Positions 10,812 to 21,305 of a DNA stretch of 30,844 bases are shown here, in pieces. The DNA lies in assembly GCA_040881995.1 (NCBI GenBank), contig JBBECD010000100.1, forward strand, positions 1-30,844, given 5' to 3'. Numbering within the stretch: position 1 is the first letter of the stretch; each line of letters opens with the position of its first letter. Source of the DNA: JAQCEJ01 sp040881995 (GTDB taxonomy: Bacteria; Planctomycetota; Planctomycetia; Planctomycetales; Planctomycetaceae). The notes below the pieces were generated by a model. That model ran no database searches and was not told where the DNA came from. It was given only the letters and a program-made list of their open reading frames with translations. A program made the position numbers and the translations under genes.

Positions 10812-10826
10812 TAAAAAGGTCTCGCC

Positions 10827-12257
10827 GTGAATGCCGACGTGTATGAGAACCCGTTGATCAGCCGTTATGCTTCCGCCGAGATGAGCCGACTCTGGTCGCC
10901 GCAGACGAAGCATTCGACTTGGCGCAAGTTGTGGGTCGCGCTGGCGGAATCCGAACGGGAACTCGGCCTCGATATCAGCAGCGAGCAGATCGAAGAACTT
11001 CGTTCGGCGGTCGACGATATCGATTTCAACGCCGCCGGGAAGTATGAGCGGGAACTGCGTCACGACGTGATGGCCCACATTCACGCGTACGGCGACCGTT
11101 GCCCGAACGCCCGGCGGATCATTCACCTCGGGGCGACAAGTTGTTACGTCACCGACAACACCGAGCTCATCCAGATGCGCGACAGTTTGCAACTCGTCCG
11201 CAGACGGCTGGTGAGCGTCATCGACTCCCTCGCAAGGTTCGCGAAGGAATACCGGGCACTCCCCTGTCTCGGTTTCACGCACCTGCAACCGGCGCAGCCG
11301 ACGACGGTCGGCAAGCGGGCGACGTTGTGGTGTTACGATCTCGTGCTCGACCTCGAAGAGATCGAGCACCGCATCGCGAACCTCAAATTCCGCGGCGTGA
11401 AAGGAACCACCGGCACGCAGGCGAGTTTTCTGCAACTGTTTCAGGATGATCACCGCAAAGTCGTAGAGCTCGATCGTCTCGTTGCGCAGAAAATGGGTTT
11501 CGATTCCTCGTACCCCGTCACCGGGCAGACATACTCACGGAAAATCGATGCCCAGGTGCTGGAAATGCTCGGCGGCATATCGCAATCGGCACACAAAGCC
11601 GGGACCGATTTGCGCATCCTGCAAAGCCGTAAGGAAATCGAAGAGCCGTTCGAACAAAAGCAGATCGGCTCATCGGCGATGGCCTACAAACGCAATCCGA
11701 TGCGGTGCGAGCGGATGTGCGGCTTGTCGCGGTTCGTGCTCAGCCTCGCCTCGAGTGCGCAGCAAACCTCCGCCACGCAGTGGATGGAACGCACCCTCGA
11801 CGACAGTGCGAATCGCCGGCTGGTGATTCCGCAGGCCTTTCTCGCCACCGATGCGATTTTGATTTTGTACCGCGACGTCGCCGACCGGCTGGTGGTTTAT
11901 CCGCAGGTGATCCATCGCCACTTGCTGGAGGAATTGCCGTTTATGGCGACCGAAGAAATTCTGATGGCCGGCGTCGAAGCTGGCGGCGACCGGCAGGATC
12001 TGCACGAACACATCCGCCAACATAGCCAGGCCGCGGCCCGGCAAGTCAAAGAGCACGGCCTCGCCAACGATCTGCTCGAACGCCTGCAGCAGGAATCGGC
12101 GTTCGCAAACGTCGATTTCAGTTCCGCGCTCGACCCGATGCGCTATATCGGCCGGGCTCCCGAGCAGGTCGACGATTTCGTGACGCAAGTGATCGACCCG
12201 ATTCGCGAGCGTTACAAGAGCGAGCTCGATCAACCCGCCGAAGCCGTGCGGGTGTAA
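10827..12257 (+). CDS. purB: Adenylosuccinate lyase
   Basis: Cleaves SAICAR to AICAR and adenylosuccinate to AMP plus fumarate in purine synthesis; homotetramer of the fumarase/aspartase superfamily. The 476-residue protein has HLGATSCYVTDN, the TFTHLQPAQPT-like segment LGFTHLQPAQPTTVGKR, and the superfamily signature SSAMAYKRNP near residue 285. Its length and sequence resemble the longer (animal-type) lyases rather than the 430-residue Bacillus type. The start is a GTG at 10827 behind AAAAAGG; there is no in-frame ATG nearby. Convergent with the amidohydrolase gene, leaving 12 bp. Confidence 0.95.
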   Translation: MNADVYENPLISRYASAEMSRLWSPQTKHSTWRKLWVALAESERELGLDISSEQIEELRSAVDDIDFNAAGKYERELRHDVMAHIHAYGDRCPNARRIIHLGATSCYVTDNTELIQMRDSLQLVRRRLVSVIDSLARFAKEYRALPCLGFTHLQPAQPTTVGKRATLWCYDLVLDLEEIEHRIANLKFRGVKGTTGTQASFLQLFQDDHRKVVELDRLVAQKMGFDSSYPVTGQTYSRKIDAQVLEMLGGISQSAHKAGTDLRILQSRKEIEEPFEQKQIGSSAMAYKRNPMRCERMCGLSRFVLSLASSAQQTSATQWMERTLDDSANRRLVIPQAFLATDAILILYRDVADRLVVYPQVIHRHLLEELPFMATEEILMAGVEAGGDRQDLHEHIRQHSQAAARQVKEHGLANDLLERLQQESAFANVDFSSALDPMRYIGRAPEQVDDFVTQVIDPIRERYKSELDQPAEAVRV

Positions 12258-12269
12258 GCAGGGCTTCGA

Positions 12270-13490
12270 TCACTCCTGTGCGTGATTCAGCAGACCGCGC
12301 ATCCGGCTGTTCGAAGACAACAATAACGCCTCCGGCGAACTCGTTTCGTCATCCGGCAGTTCAATCACCGCAATCGCCGCCTTTTTGCCTGGGGTGATGC
12401 TGCCGTATGCGGAATCCACGCCCAGAGCGCGAGCACCGTTCAACGTCCCCAACTCCAGAATCGTCGCGGGGGAGACGTCGGCATGATGCATCCGCAAAAA
12501 ACACATCTCATTGCACAAACTCAAATCCGGATTCGACGACCGGCCGTCGGTGCCGAGGGCGAGCGACACCCCCCTTTCAAGTAATTGTTTCCACGGATGC
12601 GGCGGATGTCCGAAGTACGCGTGCGTCCGCGGGCAATAGATGACCGTCAAATTCCGATGATCCGCGAGAAAATCCGCATCGATATCCGTGAGATAATTTC
12701 CATGCACGACCAGCCCGTGATCGACGTCGGTCATGGCCTTTAATAAATCGAGCGGCGTGCGCGGATCGTCGAACACATGCTCCTGCCAGACGCCAAGCTC
12801 TTGCAGGAAGTCGCGAAATTCCCCGCCGCCGGTTTTGAGCAGCTCGAGTTCGCCGGCGGTTTCCGCGAGATGAATCGACAGCGGCATGCGGTGTTGTTTC
12901 GCTGTATCAATCGCGGCGGAGAACAATTCCGGATGCACGCTGTACGGAGCATGCGGACTGACCGCCGGTTGGATCGATGCGAACGGTTTGCAATCGCGCC
13001 GGTGTTGTGCGATCGCTTCGAGCTGCGCCGATATGCGCTCGCGAGAGAGCGTGATCAACTCGCGAAACGCCACCACGTGTAGCGGCGGCGACGATGTCTC
13101 CGCCTCGGCGATCGCCGTCGCCGACCAGCCGTGAGTGGCGATTTCCCCGACGACGGCGGTTCCCTGCGAAACGATTTCTCGAACGCCTTGCTCGAGTGCG
13201 TCTTCGACGGAAACGGTGCGCGACGACCGGTTGTGTATGACCGCCCGCAGCCAGTGTGTGAAGGGCTGCGGCGGAGCAATCGGCGTGTCGAGATCGCTGA
13301 ATTCCAGATGGGCGTGCGCATTGACGAGGCCGGGGATGAGCGCCGCATTGCCGAGATCAACCGCCCGGGGATCATACCGATCGTGCACCGCGACGATGCG
13401 GTCGCCTTCGATTTCCAGCGTTGCGTTCGCCAAAGGAGGACGATCGACCGGAAAGATATACCGCGCCCGAAATCGTCGGCGTTCGCTCAT
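12270..13490 (-). CDS. Amidohydrolase (deaminase-type), candidate aminofutalosine deaminase
   Basis: Metal-dependent hydrolase of the chlorohydrolase/adenosine-deaminase-like branch, 406 residues. Metal ligands are visible: HxH in NAHAHLEFS (His59, His61), His207 in SIHLAETAGE (with the catalytic-type Glu210), His263 in VVHGNYL and Asp315 in GTDGRSSN. Relatives deaminate S-adenosylhomocysteine, methylthioadenosine, guanine-like compounds or aminodeoxyfutalosine. Because mqnA and mqnC lie 8-10 kb away in this window, and the futalosine route needs either this deaminase or direct nucleosidase action, an MqnX-like role is attractive but unproven. ATG 13490. Same strand as the ABC pair upstream, 95 bp apart. 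Confidence 0.8.
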   Translation of the reverse strand: MSERRRFRARYIFPVDRPPLANATLEIEGDRIVAVHDRYDPRAVDLGNAALIPGLVNAHAHLEFSDLDTPIAPPQPFTHWLRAVIHNRSSRTVSVEDALEQGVREIVSQGTAVVGEIATHGWSATAIAEAETSSPPLHVVAFRELITLSRERISAQLEAIAQHRRDCKPFASIQPAVSPHAPYSVHPELFSAAIDTAKQHRMPLSIHLAETAGELELLKTGGGEFRDFLQELGVWQEHVFDDPRTPLDLLKAMTDVDHGLVVHGNYLTDIDADFLADHRNLTVIYCPRTHAYFGHPPHPWKQLLERGVSLALGTDGRSSNPDLSLCNEMCFLRMHHADVSPATILELGTLNGARALGVDSAYGSITPGKKAAIAVIELPDDETSSPEALLLSSNSRMRGLLNHAQE

Positions 13491-13560
13491 GGATCAGGTC
13501 GTAATCGTAGAATACTTGGGACATTCGTAATGAGGCATTCCCTCTACACGGCGGGTCAGC

Positions 13561-13576
13561 GCGGCGAAGACGCCGC
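13561..13576. terminator. Short GC-rich hairpin between the ABC permease and amidohydrolase genes
   Basis: GCGGCG, AAGA, CGCCGC forms a compact 6-bp stem 10 bp beyond the permease stop. There is no T-run, so it is only a weak terminator candidate. Confidence 0.25.
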
Positions 13577-13585
13577 TCGACCACT

Positions 13586-16827
<3,242 letters not shown>

Positions 16828-16857
16828 TGACCTCATCCCGGCGTACTGTCACAAAGG

Positions 16858-16932
16858 CTGACACACCCTGTGCGCATCGCGGTTTTCCGCTCATTTTCAA
16901 ATCTATTCCTCACGCACACCGGTTGTGTCAGA
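16858..16932 (+). repeat. Dispersed 75-bp element, copy D1
   Basis: Begins CTGACACACCCTGTGCGCAT and ends CACACCGGTTGTGTCAGA. The terminal arms differ from copies B and C at the third base (G instead of A) with a matching change at the other end (C instead of T), so the end pairing is kept. Internal GGTTTTCCGCT matches ATTTTCCGCT of copy B. Confidence 0.75.
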
Positions 16933-16946
16933 CCTTTTTAGAACTC

Positions 16947-17020
16947 CTGACATAACCTCCGTGCCTCGCGATTTGGCAAACGCTCAGGCGTTTTCGAGAA
17001 GCACAACCGGTCATGTTAGA
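16947..17020 (+). repeat. Dispersed 75-bp element, copy D2
   Basis: Begins CTGACATAACCTCCGTGCCT and ends GAAGCACAACCGGTCATG then TTAGA. It lies 14 bp after D1 in the same orientation. The seventh base pair of the end stem is T-A here rather than C-G, again changed on both arms, although one mismatch and one G-T pair are present. The flank GTCTCTTA matches the flank of copy B. Confidence 0.75.
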
Positions 17021-17204
17021 GTCTCTTAAGCGGCTACACGATATCTATCCCATAGACGGAAGTCAGGCGTGCCGGACTTTGCGCACGCCGATCTTTCTCG
17101 CCCAGTTCTCTGCCGACGTAACGTAGCAGAGTTACAACCGGCGTAACAGAGGAAATTGTCGCGACCGAAAAAAACCGCACCGGCGGAGACAAGAGACAGA
17201 ATTT
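17021..17204. other. Intergenic segment inside the repeat cluster
   Basis: No gene is visible. Two ACGTAACGTAGCAGAGTTACAACCGGCGTAAC-like overlapping short repeats centred near 17115-17150 contain GTAAC inverted motifs, possibly a decayed element. Confidence 0.3.
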
Positions 17205-17242
17205 GGTTAGCCGCGACGCGAAGGCTTGGCGCAGCGGAGCGC
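17205..17242 (-). repeat. GCGTCGCGGCTAACC-type dispersed repeat, copy 2
   Basis: Read on the minus strand: GCGCTCCGCTGCGCCAAGCC followed by TTCGCGTCGCGGCTAACC, closely matching copy 1 at 10690-10726. Confidence 0.6.
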
Positions 17243-17290
17243 TTTCTTTTTGCCCCCGGCGAGTCGCCGGAGGTATCGTGCGCGAGAAAT

Positions 17291-17318
17291 CCCCCCGGTC
17301 ATTGACCGGGGGCTAAAA
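17291..17318 (-). repeat. REP-like palindrome R3 (away from the RAYT gene)
   Basis: CCCCCGGTCA, one T, TGACCGGGGG, then CTAAAAG. Same head (TTTTAG on the minus strand) and loop as R1 and R2, with one stem position switched from C-G to G-C on both arms. Shows that the RAYT-linked repeat has spread about 8 kb away. Confidence 0.8.
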
Positions 17319-17321
17319 GAC

Positions 17322-17373
17322 GCAGCGGAACTTCGAAGACTTGCGTTCCCAAGCAGAGCTTGGGAACGAGGAT
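17322..17373. repeat. GTTCCCAAGC palindromic repeat, copy 1
   Basis: Contains CTTGCGTTCCCAAGC, AGA, GCTTGGGAACGAGGAT: a 10-bp stem. A second copy with the same flanks (CGGAACTTCGAAGACTTGCG versus CGGAGCTTCGAAAACTTGCG) is at 25765-25816. Both lie just downstream of minus-strand genes. Confidence 0.7.
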
Positions 17374-17388
17374 GATGTCATTCTGACT

Positions 17389-17430
17389 CATCCTTCATCC
17401 TTCATCCTTCATCCTTCATCCTTCATCCTT
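17389..17430. repeat. Tandem heptamer repeat (CATCCTT)x6
   Basis: Six perfect copies of the 7-mer CATCCTT, 5 bp beyond the stop codon of the ATP-grasp gene. The same heptamer occurs twice at the end of the Ser/Thr kinase gene (3778-3791). Prone to slippage, so copy number may vary between strains. Confidence 0.9.
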
Positions 17431-17435
17431 GCCTC

Positions 17436-18662
17436 TCACCGCCGGAAGAGTTTGCGGATGCCGCCGCGAATAAACATCGGTGCGGATCGCAGGAACTCGT
17501 CGACGCCCGGTTTGAGGTCGCGCCACGAGAAGAACGCACCGACGTGTCGGCGGAATGCGTGGGAGAGATATCGTTTGGCGATCGAGAACACCCCTTGGCC
17601 ATCGGTGAGGCGAGCGTACAAGTCGGTCGATAACGCCAGATACATCACGCCTTCGACTTGCGGAGCCGTCACGCGCGGCGGATCGGCGCCGCCGCGGGCC
17701 AGCGCATACGTGAGGTAGACGTTATTCACGCCGCAACAGGTATCGAAATAATTGCACATCCCGATGCGCGGGTTGATTTCGATGTAAACGTATTCACCGC
17801 GGCGCTCGTCGAATTTGAATTCGAACATCGCCGGCCCGGTGTATTTGAGGGCGGTTCCGAGCTGCTCGACGAGTTCGATCACACGGCCGTTTCGCTCGCT
17901 GACGGCGTAACTGGTCGAACCCCGATGTGCCGGCATCGTCCCCAGCCGGCGAAAGGTAAACGCCCCCAACAACCGGTGGTCGCGGCCGAACGTGCAATTG
18001 CAGACCCACAGATGCGCATCGTCGCCGGGAATCATCTCCTGCGCCAGCAGGTGCGGCAGAATCTCCCGCCGCGTGTCGAGAAACTCGCGAAATTCGTGCT
18101 CCGTCCGCAGCACGATGTTTTTGTCCCCCAGCACGTGTTCGAGAGCCGACATCTTCGGTTTGACGATAACCGGGACGGTCAGTTCGTGCACGATATCCCG
18201 AGCCGGACCCGTCAAATCGGTGATCGTTTTGGGAATCGGGATCCCCGCGGCGGCGACGCGCGCCGTTTCCTCCGCCTTATCGAGCAGTAACCGGGCGAGA
18301 GCCGAATCGGGAATGCAAAAGCAAAATCGCTCGGCGAGGCGTTCGCGATGCCGCAGCATGAAACCGACGTAAATATCCGCCGTGGGAATCAGCACGCCGC
18401 TGGGTTCGTCGAGCGTTTCGAGTTTCGCGAGCAGCGTATCGTCGTCGGCGTTGGCCGGTATCAGCACTCGACCGGAGGTGCACCGCGAAGCAAATGCGGC
18501 GGCATGAGGGTCGCTCGCCAGCACGATGCAGCGAATTCCCTTCAGCCACAGGCTTCGGACCGCTCCCAGTCCGTTGCGTTCCCCTCCCAATAGAATCGCC
18601 GCTGCCGCTTTCGCGGCCCCGGTCGAAGCCGCCGACGGGGCGGAAGTAGCAGAAACTGACAT
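17436..18662 (-). CDS. ATP-grasp ligase-like protein
   Basis: ATP-grasp-fold enzyme of 408 residues, expected to join a carboxylate to an amine or similar group via an acyl phosphate. An N-terminal Rossmann-like segment (AILLGGERNGLGAVRSL, about 22-38) precedes the ATP-grasp core: VPVIVKPKMSA (about 165-175), LAQEMIPGDD, FEFKFDERRGEYVYIEINPRIG with the metal-binding Glu/Asn pair (IEINPR). The C-terminus is basic (RGGIRKLFRR), perhaps membrane-associated. It follows the polysaccharide deacetylase by 23 bp on the same strand, so the two are probably cotranscribed and act on surface glycan or a modified lipid. Substrate unknown. Confidence 0.88.
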   Translation of the reverse strand: MSVSATSAPSAASTGAAKAAAAILLGGERNGLGAVRSLWLKGIRCIVLASDPHAAAFASRCTSGRVLIPANADDDTLLAKLETLDEPSGVLIPTADIYVGFMLRHRERLAERFCFCIPDSALARLLLDKAEETARVAAAGIPIPKTITDLTGPARDIVHELTVPVIVKPKMSALEHVLGDKNIVLRTEHEFREFLDTRREILPHLLAQEMIPGDDAHLWVCNCTFGRDHRLLGAFTFRRLGTMPAHRGSTSYAVSERNGRVIELVEQLGTALKYTGPAMFEFKFDERRGEYVYIEINPRIGMCNYFDTCCGVNNVYLTYALARGGADPPRVTAPQVEGVMYLALSTDLYARLTDGQGVFSIAKRYLSHAFRRHVGAFFSWRDLKPGVDEFLRSAPMFIRGGIRKLFRR

Positions 18663-18685
18663 GAGAGGGATTCCGCGATAACGAT

Positions 18686-19702
18686 TTACGCGAGACGACC
18701 AAGAAAGCTCGACTCGATGTCCCAGCGCAGTTGCTGCACGTCCCGGCTACAGACGAGCCGCGGCAGACAATGCGGATCGTGCTGACTCCTGGCGGAGCCG
18801 CGCATGCTGGTGACCGCCGTTCGATAACCGACATTACGAGCGATGGCGATCGTCGCTTCGGTCCAGTGAGGTTGCAGACAGGGGGCAGGGTACGAGAAAT
18901 GCTCGATGGTGCGGCCCAAATTCTCTTCGAGCGTCGTCTTGGCATCGGACATTTCGCGGAACACGAGTTCTTCGTCGATCTGCGCGACGTTCGGATGAGT
19001 CACCGTATGTGAACCGACGATGTGTCCCGCCCCCTGCAGTTGCCGCAGTTCGTCCCAATTCATCATCAGACGCCGCCCGGCGCCGATCTCCTCGACCTCG
19101 AGTTGCGTTTCCATCGAGCGGAGAAATAGTTCCTGATCGTCGCCCGTCAGCGTGGCGCACGCGTAACAGCCGGCGAGAAATGCTTTCGTTCGATCGCGTT
19201 CGTTGTTGAGCTTTTGGATTCCAATGTTGCGGCCGCCGTCCCATTGTTGCATCCTCGTGGAAAACATGCCGTGCCGCAGCCGGCAGAACCAGGGGACCGC
19301 ACTCGAATTAATCCAGCCGACGGAAACATAAAATGCCGCCCTGACGCCATAACGAGCGAGAATCGGCGCGGCGACCTCGTAGTTGTCGAGATAACCATCA
19401 TCGAACGTGACCGCCACGGCGCGGCGCGGCAAGGCTTGCTGGTGTTCGACGCATTGCAGAATGTCGTCGAGGGTGATCGGCACAAATCGTTCGCGCACGA
19501 GCCGCATATGAGCGTCGAGTTCGTCGGCGCTGTGTGTGATGTCGTAACCGATCGTGTTGGCACAATCGTAAGGGTTCTTCTGAACGGAATGATACCGCAA
19601 GATCGCCACCGAAGACGGAAGCGCTCGTCCGACCGTCTGCAGAATCTGACATCGCAGCAGAGATGCTTTGATCAGGCGTTTGAGAGCCATAGACCCATTC
19701 AT
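18686..19702 (-). CDS. Polysaccharide deacetylase family protein
   Basis: NodB-homology carbohydrate esterase (CE4) of 338 residues that removes N-acetyl groups from sugars. Motif 1 is TFDDGY (Asp101 base, Asp102 metal ligand) and motif 2 is SHTVTHPN (His232, His236 metal ligands), so the active site is complete; an insertion of about 70 residues lies between FYVSVGW and the second motif. No clear signal peptide. ATG 19702 is taken; 19690 is an alternative, as no strong ribosome-binding site favours either. Upstream gene of the ATP-grasp ligase and downstream of a glycosyltransferase, which together suggest exopolysaccharide or glycolipid synthesis. Confidence 0.9.
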   Translation of the reverse strand: MNGSMALKRLIKASLLRCQILQTVGRALPSSVAILRYHSVQKNPYDCANTIGYDITHSADELDAHMRLVRERFVPITLDDILQCVEHQQALPRRAVAVTFDDGYLDNYEVAAPILARYGVRAAFYVSVGWINSSAVPWFCRLRHGMFSTRMQQWDGGRNIGIQKLNNERDRTKAFLAGCYACATLTGDDQELFLRSMETQLEVEEIGAGRRLMMNWDELRQLQGAGHIVGSHTVTHPNVAQIDEELVFREMSDAKTTLEENLGRTIEHFSYPAPCLQPHWTEATIAIARNVGYRTAVTSMRGSARSQHDPHCLPRLVCSRDVQQLRWDIESSFLGRLA

Positions 19703-19975
19703 TCAATCTGACCGGCAGCAACGAAGAAAAAGGGGAGACGAGCCATCCGTGTCACCCCGAACAACTGGGGAAAACCCTTATCCCTTTAACGTATCGCGCC
19801 AACGGCCCGTGAGCAAGCGGACACGATTGGTAAAGTCGGAGGAGCGCTAAAATTCGCGATTCGAAGAAACCCGTGAAAACCGCCGAAGAGAGCGGCAAAA
19901 CGGCGCAAGAAGTTCTCACGACCGCCAACGCGGAACGAACGAAACGTCATCTCGCTGGTCGACGACGACCAATCG

Positions 19976-20902
19976 TCACGGAATGCTGTCGCTCGGATGG
20001 GCCGGGCGCAGCAGGCGGCGGATCGGATCGGGGAGGCAGGTGACCGCCATGCCGCGCCAGGCGTCCCAGCAACTCGGGTCGGTCACGACGGCGCGAAAGT
20101 ACCACGCCATCGACGAGCAGCGCGACCGCTGTCGGGCCATGTAAGCGATATTAATCTTGGTGCCGGCGAGACGCCGACGGACGGTGCGGGCATCGAACCG
20201 GCTTTTTCCGCCATGTTCGTCGAGGAAACGGTGCCGGATCCCGAGCGCCACATGAAAGCGTTCTTCCCTGCGGCGGGACAGATTGGCGTGTCCCGTCCGA
20301 TGCAGCGCCAGCACTTCCGGAACATTGTCGAACCGAAAATAGAGCGCTGCGCGCAGCCAGAGATCCCAGTCGATCGCCAGAGGAATGCGCTCATCGAACA
20401 GGCCGACTTTGTCGAAGACCTCCCGTCGCACCATCGCCGTCGAAAAGCAAACGAAGTTGTCGCAAAAGAGGTGATCGAGCACCCAGCCCGAATAGACTTC
20501 GGCGTGCCAGGAGGGAATGAGCTCTCCCTCTTCGTTCATCAGCAGCCGTTGCGTGTGGGTCACGCCGAGTTCTTTATCGTCGCCGAACAGCGCGAGTTGC
20601 TTTTCGAGTTTGTCCGGATACCAGGAATCATCCGCATCGAGAAAGGCGACGAATCGGCCGCGAGCCCGCTGAATGCCGGCGTTTTTGGCTCGGGGTTGTC
20701 CCACGTGATCGGTGAGATGATAACTGATCTTTTCGTGCTCGAGATAAGGCCGAATGACTTCGCTCGTGTCATCGGTCGAGCCATCGTCGATGACGATGAT
20801 TTCGTAATCGGTCAATGTCTGAGCGAGAACCGAATCGATCGATTCTTTCAGAAAGCGGCCGTAGTTGTAGGTCGCGATGACCACGCTGACCGTCGGGTTC
20901 AT
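19976..20902 (-). CDS. Family 2 glycosyltransferase
   Basis: Inverting GT-A glycosyltransferase of 308 residues that moves a sugar from a nucleotide donor. Residues 1-100 hold the typical SVVIATYNYGRFLKESIDS start, the nucleotide-binding IDDGSTDDT (39-46) and the metal-binding FLDADDSWYPDKL (DxD-like, 89-92). The later acceptor region has GLFDERIPLAIDWDLWLR, as in many GT2 enzymes. No membrane helix. The ATG at 20902 is chosen because the conserved strand starts there; the frame upstream is unrelated. A 273-bp gap with no recognisable gene separates it from the deacetylase, so it may have its own transcript. Confidence 0.93.
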   Translation of the reverse strand: MNPTVSVVIATYNYGRFLKESIDSVLAQTLTDYEIIVIDDGSTDDTSEVIRPYLEHEKISYHLTDHVGQPRAKNAGIQRARGRFVAFLDADDSWYPDKLEKQLALFGDDKELGVTHTQRLLMNEEGELIPSWHAEVYSGWVLDHLFCDNFVCFSTAMVRREVFDKVGLFDERIPLAIDWDLWLRAALYFRFDNVPEVLALHRTGHANLSRRREERFHVALGIRHRFLDEHGGKSRFDARTVRRRLAGTKINIAYMARQRSRCSSMAWYFRAVVTDPSCWDAWRGMAVTCLPDPIRRLLRPAHPSDSIP

Positions 20903-21025
20903 GGATAGAGATTTATCCCGAAAGGATATTGGTATCGGTGAACAAAAAATGGGGACAGATCCAGTTTTTTGTCGAAGCCTAAGGAGACTCGATAATGGAA
21001 GAACGCGTCCTATCTGCTGAAAGCC

Positions 21026-21103
21026 TCTAACACAACCGGTTGTGCTTGTTAAAAGCCGCTCCGATTTCTGGGGACAACGCTTTCGCACAGAGGTTGTGTT
21101 AGA
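21026..21103 (-). repeat. Dispersed 78-bp element, copy C (reversed)
   Basis: On the minus strand it begins TCTAACACAACCTCTGTGCG and ends AACAAGCACAACCGGTTGTG followed by TTAGA, matching copy B at both ends and differing in the middle. The ends are perfect 10-bp inverted copies. It lies between the glycosyltransferase start and the mqnC terminator. Confidence 0.85.
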
Positions 21104-21110
21104 ATGAATG

Positions 21111-21143
21111 AAAAAAGACACACTGGCGGACAAGCCGCCAGTG
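21111..21143 (-). terminator. Intrinsic terminator of the mqnA-mqnC operon
   Basis: On the minus strand, CACTGGCGG, loop CTTGT, CCGCCAGTG is followed by TGTCTTTTTT. The 9-bp GC-rich stem with a T-run is a standard Rho-independent terminator, about 160 bp beyond the mqnC stop. The stem sequence also resembles a common dispersed palindrome. Confidence 0.7.
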
Positions 21144-21305
21144 CCACCCATTTTTCAACGGTCGGCTTATGCGTCGCAACGATTATAACAATCCAAGGTC
21201 AGCGCGTGGCAATGGGGAAATCCCTGATGTCTGGTTCTTTTGCCCGGTCGCCACCTCGCTCCTGGCTCAACTGCCAGATCCCGCACGACCCGAACAGCGG
21301 CCGAC

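Noticed and set aside
17389..17430. CRISPR-like array
   Set aside because: Units are 7-bp direct tandem repeats without spacers, and no cas genes are present.
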